Notes: generated by a model not told the origin, from the letters alone. 15,443 nt of DNA from Treponema sp. (GCA_016293915.1 JAEDCY010000053.1:1-15443), one strand, 5' to 3'. Counted from the first letter of the stretch, positions 7,520-13,471 are shown. Program-made: numbers and translations.

Positions 7520-7600
7520 GGGTTTATTACAAACCCTCAAAACGGCGAAGTCAAGGCTTTAAGCGTTAGCGTGCCTTGACTCGACGTACTTACACCACAA
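7517..7600. mobile_element. 84-base two-hairpin insertion with 10-base direct repeat
   Basis: The insertion is bounded by GGAATCTGAT (7507-7516) and GGAAACTGAT (7601-7610), a 10-base direct repeat with one mismatch, consistent with a target-site duplication. Inside are two hairpins. TGAGGGTTT/AAACCCTCA (7517-7525, 7531-7539) has a five-base loop, and AGTCAAGGC/GCCTTGACT has a 15-base loop (about 7549-7581). The total addition of 94 bases shifts the frame by +1 and introduces an immediate TGA. It encodes nothing, so it would need a transposase from elsewhere, as with REP or MITE elements. Confidence 0.65.
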
Positions 7601-8051
7601 GGAAACTGATAAAAAGATAAAAGAACTCTTCTCCCTCATGGACAAATACAACATAAAAGAAACACAAGGAATCTTCTTCCAGGGGCAGATATTTGACGCC
7701 TACGCCAAATTCGAAAGTTTCCTTGCAGCCGCTAAAAAAGAAATTATCCTCATAGATAATTATGTCGATTTATCTATCCTGCAGCGTCTTGCAAAAAAGA
7801 AGAAAGGCGTTAATGTGACAATCTACACAGACCCCAAGACAAAACTCACATCTCAGGATGTTCAGACTTTTAATATGCAATACCCGACTCTTACTGTAAA
7901 TCAAACAACAAAAACCCACGACAGATTTTTGATTATTGATAATGCAACGATTTATCACATTGGAGCGAGCCTCAAAGATTTAGGCAAAAAATGTTTTGGA
8001 TTTAGCATACTAGATCCAGGTTTTATTCCGATGATTTTGAATAATGTGTAG
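7563..8051 (+). pseudogene. 3' part of the split ORF6N gene: PLD-like C-terminal domain
   Basis: The frame is open from 7563, but homology starts at KETDKKIKELFSLMDKYN (from 7599), which continues the LLESD end of the upstream half. The first ATG is at 7638 (137 residues) and has no Shine-Dalgarno sequence. The domain reads TQGIFFQGQIFDAY, then IILIDNYVD, then HDRFLIID and YHIGASLKDLGKK. The HDRFLIID segment fits a phospholipase D-like HxK/R-x4-D pattern (H94, R96, D101 counted from 7638). In intact relatives this domain follows the ORF6N part in one polypeptide. The protein is unlikely to be made efficiently unless translation reinitiates after the inserted hairpins. The sequence itself is otherwise undamaged, which suggests the interruption is recent. 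Confidence 0.75.
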
Positions 8052-8230
8052 AAATTTATTATATGGAGGGGGAAAGCCTTCCCCCTGGGGTCAGTCACGA
8101 GTCGCTACACAAGTGCCAAAGCAAGCTTTGACCCTTGCTCCGCTTTGTCGTGCCTTCACCACACCCCTTTCTCCTAGGGGCTCGCCGCCCCTAAAACCCG
8201 CATGGTAAATTGCTATCGCAATTTGCTATT
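8052..8230. repeat. Hairpin-rich non-coding gap after the ORF6N gene
   Basis: Three perfect hairpins lie in a row. The first is AGGGGGAA-AGCC-TTCCCCCT (8067-8086), a possible end signal for the ORF6N transcript. The second is TAGGGGC-TCGCC-GCCCCTA (8175-8193). The third is AAATTGC-TATC-GCAATTT (8207-8224), just past the rloB stop. Between them is a stretch with repeated AAAGC/GCTTT pieces. The base composition is much more GC-rich than rloB, so it looks like a dispersed repeat unit separating two acquired regions. Confidence 0.55.
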
Positions 8231-8827
8231 TTATTTCTTGTGGGAAATCACTTCTTCTATTACCTTATAAACATTTGAGTAACTTACATTATCTAAATCA
8301 CTTTTCTTCATTTCTAAATCTTTAGATCTTTTTATCGCTGATTCTTGTAAAGTCTTAAGAAATAAATATAAATGTTTTGCCTCGAGCCATTTTTTCTCTT
8401 TTGAATAATCAGATATGTATTTTAACAGACTTCTTATTACTTCATTTTGATTATTATATGTTAATTTAGGCATTTCATAATGGAGTAAAAACCATATTTC
8501 AAAAGCCGGAAATGAATCTGCAAATTTTATTCCATCTTTTTTACAAGTTTCGATAAGGTTTGAAAGTTCTGAACTTATATTATTAGTTTTCAATGTATCA
8601 GTATGAAAAATACACCAGATAGAATCATAAACACCAGTTTCATTTTCTGATTTAGCATTTTTTAGAACATGATATAAATCGCTATGTTGAGCCATTTTTA
8701 GGATTATAGTAATACCAGGAATCCTTTCGACTATCCTCATTTCTGAGAAATATAATTGCTCTGTTTGACCTTCGAGTACTAATAAAATTGTTGTATGACT
8801 CTGAATCTTATTAGTTTTTCTTGGCAT
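8231..8827 (-). CDS. rloB: RloB-family protein (AbiLii-like), second gene of the RloAB defence pair
   Basis: This 198-residue protein matches the RloB family, whose fold is related to the TOPRIM nuclease domain of OLD/AriB effectors. Visible segments are ILLVLEGQTEQLYFSEMR (14-31, with Glu19), YDSIWCIFHTDT (67-78) and SFPAFEIWFLLHYE (105-118). The last is the family hallmark (usually S-N-P-x-F-E-L-W-L-L-L-H). In most relatives the second motif carries an Asp-x-Asp; here it reads His75-Thr-Asp77, a change at one presumed metal-binding position. It starts inside the end of rloA (17-base overlap) with an AAGGGG Shine-Dalgarno sequence, so the two are translationally coupled. Known RloAB/AbiL systems act in phage abortive infection; that role here is inferred from family and pairing. 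Confidence 0.85.
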   Translation of the reverse strand: MPRKTNKIQSHTTILLVLEGQTEQLYFSEMRIVERIPGITIILKMAQHSDLYHVLKNAKSENETGVYDSIWCIFHTDTLKTNNISSELSNLIETCKKDGIKFADSFPAFEIWFLLHYEMPKLTYNNQNEVIRSLLKYISDYSKEKKWLEAKHLYLFLKTLQESAIKRSKDLEMKKSDLDNVSYSNVYKVIEEVISHKK

Positions 8828-10094
8828 TAAAAAGCCCCTTTAATTTCTGCATATCGATAATTGGTAAAGCCCCAAATTTATCAGCCATATAAAGTCGTTT
8901 TCTAGAAGCTTCTTTTCTAATACCTTTATAATCTGTAATTGAATTATAAATACTGTTTCCTTTATCAGTTTTAAAACAGAACCAAACCTCATCATCACGT
9001 AATAAATCAGAATCAAGTAAATCCAAATTATGAGTAGTAAATAATAATTGAGAATCATCAGAAATTTCAAGAAAAAGTTGTAGGAATGTCTCTAATAACG
9101 ACTGATGTAATGACGACTCTATTTCATCAATCATAAGTACTGAGGAATTGGCTAATTCAATAAGAGGAAGAGTTAATTCCAGCATTCTTTTTGTACCAGC
9201 AGATTCGAAATAAATTGGTAATTCATAATCATTATCATAATGATGTACGAATTTTGCATCTCGTCTAGTTGGTTTTTCTCCTTTTTTTGCAATTTCATCT
9301 TGTACTTCTTTTGGCAATATTTTCAATACAGTATCTGGTATTTCATGAGATTCTATTATAATATCACTTATTGAACCAAAATCCGAAGCTTCAAGTAATC
9401 CAATAACTTTATTTTTAAATGAATCATCTTTTTCTATTTTTCTTAGAATAAAATCAGATAAGCCATCATGAGAAGGCATTATCATTGGTTTTACCCGTGT
9501 TGAAAAATGTTTATATATGGAACTAAATACAGGATGATTAACTTGAGCTCCAGCACCAATTAATGAACAATTAGGTCGAGTTGCATCAGCAATTATTTTT
9601 TTTGCACCTGTAATTGTGCTACCCCATTTTACCGGTATGTCTTTTTTTCGCTCAAAGATTAATTTCTTCTGACCTTTCGGAGAATAATAAAGTACTTCTT
9701 CTAAGACTTCATTTTTATTTAAAGCTATAGAGTATTCATATTTTATAAGGTTTGTTTCATCTGAAAAATCAGGTGCAAAAAATATTATGGAAAAAATACC
9801 AGGCTGTGTTGAGGTTTTCTTATCAAACAAAAAAGGAATAAAATGAGTTGATTCATCAGGTTTTAAATCTGTAAATGAAGTGAGTATAAAATCTAAATAG
9901 AACATTAAAGATGTTACCATATTAGTTTTTCCGGCAGCATTAGCACCATATATACAAGCGGTTTTTAGGATTCGTTTATCACCAATATTTTTAATGTGAT
10001 AAGAATCGGATTCATTTGATAAAACTGCCTCAAAACTAATGCTTTGTGTATCTTTTATGGAAAAAGTATTAGTAACTGAATATTCTAGAATCAT
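8811..10094 (-). CDS. rloA: AAA15-family ATPase RloA (AbiLi-like), first gene of the RloAB defence pair
   Basis: This is a 427-residue ABC/SMC-like ATPase of the AAA15/AAA21 group. The N-terminus MILEYSVTNTFSIKD is the usual first strand and turn. Walker A is GANAAGKT (50-57), the signature-like loop is ESAGTKRML (297-305), Walker B is VLMIDEIE (319-326) with Asp323-Glu324, the D-loop SSLH follows (327-330), and the switch His355 lies in TTHNLDLLD. All ATPase residues are intact. The C-terminal tail (after about 395) is short and basic. In PARIS-like and RloAB systems such an ATPase holds the nuclease partner and senses infection; the same is inferred here. The ATG has a good AGGAG site (complement of 10100-10104). 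The gene is AT-rich compared with tcdA or rlmB, fitting acquisition. Confidence 0.88.
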   Translation of the reverse strand: MILEYSVTNTFSIKDTQSISFEAVLSNESDSYHIKNIGDKRILKTACIYGANAAGKTNMVTSLMFYLDFILTSFTDLKPDESTHFIPFLFDKKTSTQPGIFSIIFFAPDFSDETNLIKYEYSIALNKNEVLEEVLYYSPKGQKKLIFERKKDIPVKWGSTITGAKKIIADATRPNCSLIGAGAQVNHPVFSSIYKHFSTRVKPMIMPSHDGLSDFILRKIEKDDSFKNKVIGLLEASDFGSISDIIIESHEIPDTVLKILPKEVQDEIAKKGEKPTRRDAKFVHHYDNDYELPIYFESAGTKRMLELTLPLIELANSSVLMIDEIESSLHQSLLETFLQLFLEISDDSQLLFTTHNLDLLDSDLLRDDEVWFCFKTDKGNSIYNSITDYKGIRKEASRKRLYMADKFGALPIIDMQKLKGLFNAKKN

Positions 10095-10157
10095 ATTTAC
10101 TCCTATTCTATTAATTTACTTTAATTATCGGTAAAAGTCTATAAATTGAGAGTAAAT

Positions 10158-10244
10158 ATGACAAAGAAATGCAAATATTACATTAATTTTGCTTATTTTA
10201 TTCGAAATTTCTTGTCATTTTTTAAATATATAGTTATCTTTTAA
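10158..10244 (+). CDS. Possible 28-residue hydrophobic peptide
   Basis: The frame runs from ATG 10158 to TAA 10242-10244 and encodes a basic N-terminus (MTKKCK) followed by an aromatic, hydrophobic stretch rich in Phe, Tyr and Ile with one Arg. The shape resembles small membrane-acting peptides such as type I toxins. The Shine-Dalgarno candidate GAGAG is weak, the region is AT-rich and the frame is short, so chance is a serious alternative. Confidence 0.15.
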   Translation: MTKKCKYYINFAYFIRNFLSFFKYIVIF

Positions 10245-10251
10245 AAGGAAA

Positions 10252-10324
10252 GAGCATAGGTTGCTGCCTATGCTCAATAGATACCTTTTGTTTAGCAAAA
10301 AGTTATCAGTCGAATAAGATAACT
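10252..10324 (+). ncRNA. Series of three hairpins upstream of the HNH-like gene (candidate structured RNA)
   Basis: Three stems follow each other: GAGCATAGG/CCTATGCTC (10252-10260, 10267-10275; perfect 9 bp, six-base loop), CTTTTG/CAAAAAG (about 10285-10302, one bulge) and AGTTATC/GATAACT (10301-10307, 10318-10324; perfect 7 bp). The last stem has an alternative partner, AGTTATCTT at 10232-10240, which would enclose all the hairpins. None is followed by a T-run. It may be the 5' part of the leader RNA that continues to 10429. This is sequence folding by eye only. Confidence 0.35.
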
Positions 10325-10332
10325 TAGCATTT

Positions 10333-10429
10333 TCTCCTGAAACATGCAATGCTTCTCAAAAGATTGTCTTTTGTTGGTTCTCAGTCAAAATGAGAGGTAT
10401 TTCTATCTAGAAGCATATGCTTCAGGAGA
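10333..10429 (+). promoter_or_regulatory. Long branched leader stem that hides the Shine-Dalgarno sequence of the HNH-like gene
   Basis: TCTCCTGAA (10333-10341) pairs with TTCAGGAGA (10421-10429). After a four-base bulge, GCA and ATGCTTCT (10346-10356) pair with AGAAGCAT and TGC (10409-10420, one bulged A), giving about 20 bp in all. The top holds two more hairpins: CAAAAGA-TTG-TCTTTTG (10357-10373) and TCTCA/TGAGA (10379-10383, 10391-10395). The AGGAG at 10424-10428, ten bases before the ATG, is in the 3' strand of the outer stem. Translation would therefore depend on opening this stem, as in a riboregulator or riboswitch. No known riboswitch class was recognised. Confidence 0.5.
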
Positions 10430-10438
10430 CTTTCGAAA

Positions 10439-10732
10439 ATGAAAGTTACAAACATCAATGGAACAAGTGAATATGATTGTTCCTGTGGTTCCTGGTTAAA
10501 ACACTGGGAAAAGTTCAATTCTACCGGGCAGAGTAAACCATATCTTTGTCCTGCATGTGGTTCACCTTCTGTGGAAGTCGGAGCGCATGTTCAGAAATTT
10601 GGGAGTTTTGATAATAAGTGGTACATCGTACCTCTTTGCAAAGCTTGTAATAACAAATCAAGTTCAACAATTCTTGACATTGGAGCCTGTGCTTTAGCAC
10701 CTGCCAGTAGAGCTTCTACCTGCGGTTATTAA
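10439..10732 (+). CDS. Small HNH-like/treble-clef zinc-finger protein
   Basis: The 97-residue protein is cysteine-rich: C14 and C16 (DCSCGSWLKHW), C37 and C40 (LCPACG), C67 and C70 (PLCKACNN), plus C84 and C95 near the end. The segment VGAHVQK (His50) followed by WYIVPLCKACNNK resembles the second half of HNH nucleases (P-L-C-x-x-C-N), so a treble-clef zinc fold is likely. It begins VTNINGTSEYDCSCGSWLKHW, a pattern I recognise from small uncharacterised bacterial proteins. The usual catalytic His pair of HNH enzymes is not evident, so nuclease activity is uncertain. The ATG is supported by AGGAG at 10424-10428, which is buried in a long RNA stem. The gene leads a possible two-gene plus-strand unit next to rloAB. 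Function unknown. Confidence 0.7.
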   Translation: MKVTNINGTSEYDCSCGSWLKHWEKFNSTGQSKPYLCPACGSPSVEVGAHVQKFGSFDNKWYIVPLCKACNNKSSSTILDIGACALAPASRASTCGY

Positions 10733-10741
10733 ACCAAAACA

Positions 10742-10771
10742 CATATCTCACAAGCAATTTTGTGAGATATG
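10742..10771 (+). repeat. Perfect 12-bp hairpin between the two cassette genes
   Basis: CATATCTCACAA (10742-10753) and TTGTGAGATATG (10760-10771) are exact reverse complements around the loop GCAATT. No T-run follows on the plus strand, so it is not a standard terminator; it may protect or process the transcript, or be a DNA-level site. Confidence 0.6.
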
Positions 10772-10796
10772 CACAACAACATGTTAGGGGGATATA

Positions 10797-11378
10797 ATGT
10801 TCCAGACTTCAGATATTAATGAACAAATTGCAAAGGAGTTTCTAACGGACAGCAAGGATTTCTTGATTCGATTCAATATTTTAAAAGAACGTTCAATTGC
10901 TGGACATCAAGGATTACGAAGCAAGCTGTTAGTTGATTTGTTATTCTCTGCCGAATGTAGTATAAAAGCATTAGTATTTCTAACTTTACGAGAAGATGTA
11001 AATGCTATATATAAAAAGATTTGTACACATACGCTACAGTCATTGTTAGATATTTTGCCTGATAAAGAAAAAATGGAGTGTGAAAAATTTCTTAATACAG
11101 ACTTTATTTCATTTTCAATAGAAAATCGCTATTTGGTTGAAGTATACAAAACATTTCATTCTAATGGAACTCTAGATGAGCATTATTATGATACAATTGC
11201 TAATCCTGCTTGGTTTGATAGTGTTTCAGACAAATTAGAAGAATTACATAATTATGTGTGGAAAAAAGTTAAAGTTCCAATCGAGGGCGGTTTGTTCTCT
11301 GAAATCGATATTGATAAAATTGAAGAAGAACATAAAATCAAAATGGGTTTATCAAAAAAGAAAAGGATTTCTAAATGA
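10797..11378 (+). CDS. Helical 193-residue protein of unknown function, weakly HEPN-like
   Basis: I do not recognise this family with certainty. The protein is predicted almost all alpha-helical, with a basic C-terminal tail (KKKRISK). The order of helices LRSKLLVDLLFSAECSIKAL, then HTLQSLLDIL, then ENRYLVEVYKTFH is reminiscent of HEPN-domain proteins (toxin or RNase partners in defence and toxin-antitoxin modules), where a similar Ala/Glu/Leu-rich helix precedes a His-containing helix. The diagnostic HEPN R-x4-6-H motif is not present (R111 and H121 are too far apart), so the resemblance is only suggestive. The ATG has a strong AGGGGG Shine-Dalgarno sequence (10786-10791). It follows the HNH-like gene by 64 bases containing a hairpin without a terminator run, so the two may be co-transcribed. 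Confidence 0.6.
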   Translation: MFQTSDINEQIAKEFLTDSKDFLIRFNILKERSIAGHQGLRSKLLVDLLFSAECSIKALVFLTLREDVNAIYKKICTHTLQSLLDILPDKEKMECEKFLNTDFISFSIENRYLVEVYKTFHSNGTLDEHYYDTIANPAWFDSVSDKLEELHNYVWKKVKVPIEGGLFSEIDIDKIEEEHKIKMGLSKKKRISK

Positions 11379-11379
11379 C

Positions 11380-11428
11380 TTAATAAGGCTTGCTGTCTAA
11401 TATTTCTTAAACAGCAAGCTCAAATTAA
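11380..11428. terminator. Extended hairpin between convergent genes
   Basis: GCTTGCTGT (11388-11396) pairs with ACAGCAAGC (11411-11419), extended by TTAAT (11380-11384) with ATTAA (11424-11428). It sits between the stops of the plus-strand 193-residue gene and the minus-strand DUF3606 gene and overlaps the latter stop. No clean T-run is present, so bidirectional termination is likely but not proven. Confidence 0.4.
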
Positions 11429-11604
11429 TGATTCCGTAAATATTCTTTTACATCTGAAACATATGACCCAACTTTAGAAACAGCAATACGAAGTTTAGCT
11501 TCGGTCGTATGTAAAGTTTTAGTCCAATAATCAATTTCCCATTGCTGTGAAAGATTTATTGTTGATGCATCCTGTGGACGTCTTTTTGTTAAATCATCAG
11601 ACAT
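11425..11604 (-). CDS. DUF3606 family small protein
   Basis: The 59-residue protein starting MSDDLTKRRPQDAS matches the DUF3606 family, small bacterial proteins in which that opening is followed by an acidic-to-aromatic E-x-x-Y-W segment (here WEIDYWTKTL) and a helix-turn-like EAKLRIAVSKVGSYVSDVKEYL ending. The latter resembles a short helix-turn-helix, but no function is established. The start is at 11604 and not at the in-frame ATG at 11622: AAGGAGG (complement of 11612-11618) lies eight bases before it, whereas the first ATG overlaps that site and has none. A good minus-strand promoter lies just upstream. It is a monocistronic gene between the HNH-like cassette and the envelope operon. Confidence 0.82.
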   Translation of the reverse strand: MSDDLTKRRPQDASTINLSQQWEIDYWTKTLHTTEAKLRIAVSKVGSYVSDVKEYLRNH

Positions 11605-11611
11605 ATAACTA

Positions 11612-11618
11612 CCTCCTT
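11612..11618 (-). promoter_or_regulatory. Strong Shine-Dalgarno sequence that fixes the DUF3606 start
   Basis: The complement of CCTCCTT reads AAGGAGG, a perfect anti-16S match seven to eight bases before the ATG at 11604. It overlaps the codons of the longer alternative frame beginning at 11622, ruling that start out. Confidence 0.75.
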
Positions 11619-11625
11619 GCAATAA

Positions 11626-11654
11626 AATATAATCATATTTTATTTAAGTGGCAA
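11626..11654 (-). promoter_or_regulatory. Sigma-70-type promoter for DUF3606 gene
   Basis: On the minus strand TTGCCA (complement of 11649-11654) and TATATT (complement of 11626-11631) are separated by 17 bases. The start of transcription would fall close to 11619, just ahead of the Shine-Dalgarno sequence, giving a leader of about 15 bases. Confidence 0.55.
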
Positions 11655-11695
11655 TTTTTTTGTAAGGAAATACTTCACCTTTCTTATTCTCGAAT

Positions 11696-11818
11696 TTGAC
11701 ATTATCAATTAAATCTCCCATTCTATCTACATTACTACTGTATAATTTTAACAGATTGAAGGGCACGTTATTTGGTGTTCCTTACGAGAGCGGCGTTGCG
11801 ACGGCGCTCTTTTTTTTT
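11696..11818 (+). ncRNA. Candidate small RNA upstream of an orphan plus-strand terminator
   Basis: A perfect -35 TTGACA (11696-11701) is followed 17 bases later by a poor -10 (CATTCT, 11719-11724); TATAAT also occurs at 11741-11746. Transcription from either would end at the terminator at 11787-11818, giving an RNA of roughly 60-90 bases with no reading frame of note. No known RNA family was recognised. GTAAGGAA (11662-11669) is the reverse complement of TTCCTTAC (11778-11785), just 5' of the terminator stem. Confidence 0.3.
11787..11818 (+). terminator. Intrinsic terminator on the plus strand with no gene ahead
   Basis: AGAGCG (11787-11792) pairs with CGCTCT (11805-11810), with an additional CG/CG pairing inside, and is followed by nine T on the plus strand. 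The nearest plus-strand coding gene ends at 11378 and has another hairpin after it, so this terminator needs a separate transcript. Confidence 0.7.
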
Positions 11819-11820
11819 CC

Positions 11821-11854
11821 CAAAAATTAAGGCTGCCTGAAAATCAAGCAGCCT
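11821..11854 (-). terminator. Terminator of the envelope lipoprotein operon
   Basis: AGGCTGC (11830-11836) and GCAGCCT (11848-11854) form a perfect 7-bp stem. Read on the minus strand, it is followed by TTAATTTTTGG, a T-rich tail. It lies about 64 bases past the stop of the CsgG-like gene and ends that operon. Confidence 0.65.
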
Positions 11855-11917
11855 GTCTTTAATCTTCATCTCTTTACGGATTGAAACCGCAGGTTAATGG
11901 AGATTCTTTAACACCTG

Positions 11918-13405
11918 TTAATTATTATTTACAAATTCATTCCACTCGTCTATAGAAAATATGCCTGCTGGCTCTCTGTAAACAACTTTACGTTCCCACT
12001 TTTCCCACCTGTCTTTGGGTAATGGACTCCTTTCAGAACACTTATGAGAAGTTATAGACTTTATTTTTAAACTAATATCACCAACAATATCATCAAGACT
12101 TACTTCTCGATAAAAACGAATGCCTTTAAAATCATTTTCTTCAAAATATTTTTTCTGGGATTTTACCTCTACTTCCATAAAACCTCTGGAATCATCGTAA
12201 TAAAATTGCTCTCCATTAAAAGAAACATCTATGTTCTTTTTGTTTATAACATCACCGTTACCATTTTCCAATATAAGTGAAACCGAGTATTGATAATATA
12301 AATTATATGCATAAACACGAGATGCATAAGAACTTAGAGTCCCACAACGAGGTTCTGAGACTTCTTTTCTCCAAATATCATTTTCCTTGTTATAATATAT
12401 TTTTCTCCATTCATTAATTACTGTTGCAAAAACATCCATAGCTGTTTTATTTGCAACGCACTTTATTCCAGGAGAAAACTCAAAGTCTACTGAATTATGA
12501 TGCATATCAATTTCATCTTGAACTACAGAAAAATCATATACTATATATATAGCATTTTCATTCATGTATTTTTCAAGCTGATCAAAAATAGTATTCCATT
12601 TTTCAATTTGTTCTTTATAATAAGAAACCCGATTTTGAATGCTTGATGAATCAAATGTACATCCTAATAATGAGTGAATGTTTGATTCTGCTTCTATTTT
12701 CTGCAAGCCTTCAACCTTACTGTAAGCAATAAGGGCAGATATATAATCTTTTCCTTTTTCTGCGTTTGCTCCTTTTGCAAGATTTTGTATGGAAGAGTCT
12801 TCTTTTTCATTTACTGTGGACAAAGAAAGTTTTTCACCGTCTGAAAATTCTATTTTTAGACCTTCAAGCAAATTCATAGTAATATCATTTACTGCTTTTC
12901 CGTTTTCAATTTCTGAATATGTATAGCGATTTGACAGACTGGATTTTATTTCATTTGTTGCAATGTCATTAATTCTAAAATTGATTTCATAAATCATGCC
13001 TATTTTTTGAATTGAGCCTACAGTTACAAGACTTGCATTTGTCATCAGGCCCAATTGAACAACATTTTCATCACTGTAAAACCCTGTTTCAGAGAGTTCC
13101 TGTTCTGCTTTTATCAGTTTTTCATTGCTTCGATCAAGTACGGTCATTTTAGAATATTTTGCAAATTTTCCTGTTATAGAATCCTGCAAATACTGCAAAA
13201 TCCATAATTCTTTTTGATCTATATCTCTTCCCTGAGGAATTGTTACAGCAATAACTAAATCTTTTCCTTTATATAAATTTTTTGACACCTTATTTTCTTT
13301 TTTTAAAGGTATTTCAGAATTAGTTGATTCTTTCTTTATTTGAGTAGTAGTACTGCAGGAAATCAAAATAAGACATAAAGAAAATAATAAATAAAATTTT
13401 TTCAT
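11918..13405 (-). CDS. CsgG-like outer-envelope lipoprotein
   Basis: The protein is a predicted lipoprotein of 495 residues from ATG 13405: basic MKKF, hydrophobic core, lipobox LISC with Cys17 as the lipidated residue. Residues about 48-190 match the CsgG/LpoB/TolB-N type domain: DLVIAVTIPQGRDI, then MTVLDRSNEKLIKAEQELSETGFY, then LGLMTNASLVTVGSIQKIGMIYEINFRINDI. After that comes a TPR-like stretch (NLAKGANAEKGKDYISALIAYSKVE, about 208-232) and a long C-terminal region (about 280-495) of unknown type with many aromatic residues. The start at 13405 is supported by GGAGG (complement of 13410-13414); the frame extends to 13432 without such a site. It is the last gene of a minus-strand operon. 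Relatives act in outer-membrane assembly or as peptidoglycan-synthase activators; the role here is not known. Confidence 0.78.
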   Translation of the reverse strand: MKKFYLLFSLCLILISCSTTTQIKKESTNSEIPLKKENKVSKNLYKGKDLVIAVTIPQGRDIDQKELWILQYLQDSITGKFAKYSKMTVLDRSNEKLIKAEQELSETGFYSDENVVQLGLMTNASLVTVGSIQKIGMIYEINFRINDIATNEIKSSLSNRYTYSEIENGKAVNDITMNLLEGLKIEFSDGEKLSLSTVNEKEDSSIQNLAKGANAEKGKDYISALIAYSKVEGLQKIEAESNIHSLLGCTFDSSSIQNRVSYYKEQIEKWNTIFDQLEKYMNENAIYIVYDFSVVQDEIDMHHNSVDFEFSPGIKCVANKTAMDVFATVINEWRKIYYNKENDIWRKEVSEPRCGTLSSYASRVYAYNLYYQYSVSLILENGNGDVINKKNIDVSFNGEQFYYDDSRGFMEVEVKSQKKYFEENDFKGIRFYREVSLDDIVGDISLKIKSITSHKCSERSPLPKDRWEKWERKVVYREPAGIFSIDEWNEFVNNN

Positions 13406-13430
13406 AAATCCTCCACATGTTTTATATACC

Positions 13431-13456
13431 ACCTGTATACAGATTGTATTTCAGGT
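13431..13456 (-). repeat. Intercistronic hairpin in the envelope operon
   Basis: ACCTG (13431-13435) pairs with CAGGT (13452-13456), with further imperfect pairing inside, between the LPP20-like and CsgG-like genes. It lacks a T-run and may set mRNA stability between the two cistrons. Confidence 0.35.
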
Positions 13457-13471
13457 AGCATATAAATATAA

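Larger units (their letters stand above)
10095..10438. promoter_or_regulatory. Divergent control region between rloA and the HNH-like cassette
   Basis: The 344-base gap is very AT-rich on the rloA side and strongly folded on the other. Plus-strand features are a weak promoter (TTGTCA 10212-10217, TATCTT 10235-10240, spacing 17) and the hairpins listed separately from 10252 to 10429. The rloA promoter was not clear; a GATAAT lies on the minus strand in a plausible region. A 28-codon frame (10158-10244) lies on the plus strand. Confidence 0.45.

Noticed and set aside
10252..10732. IscB/IshB-like RNA-guided system (structured RNA plus HNH protein)
   Set aside because: The 97-residue protein has neither a PLMP domain nor RuvC parts nor a bridge helix; only a zinc-finger HNH-like half is visible.
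10733..11430. Integron gene-cassette array with attC sites
   Set aside because: The hairpins after each small gene look suggestive and treponemal integrons exist, but no GTTRRRY/RYYYAAC core pairs flank the stems (GTTAGGG at 10783-10789 lacks the final pyrimidine and a partner), and no integrase is in the window.
11605..11622. Six-codon N-terminal extension of the DUF3606 protein
   Set aside because: The strong Shine-Dalgarno sequence lies within these codons and points to the ATG at 11604.
11872..11896. CRISPR repeat-like end (GGATTGAAAC)
   Set aside because: Only one copy occurs; there is no repeat-spacer pattern and no cas gene.
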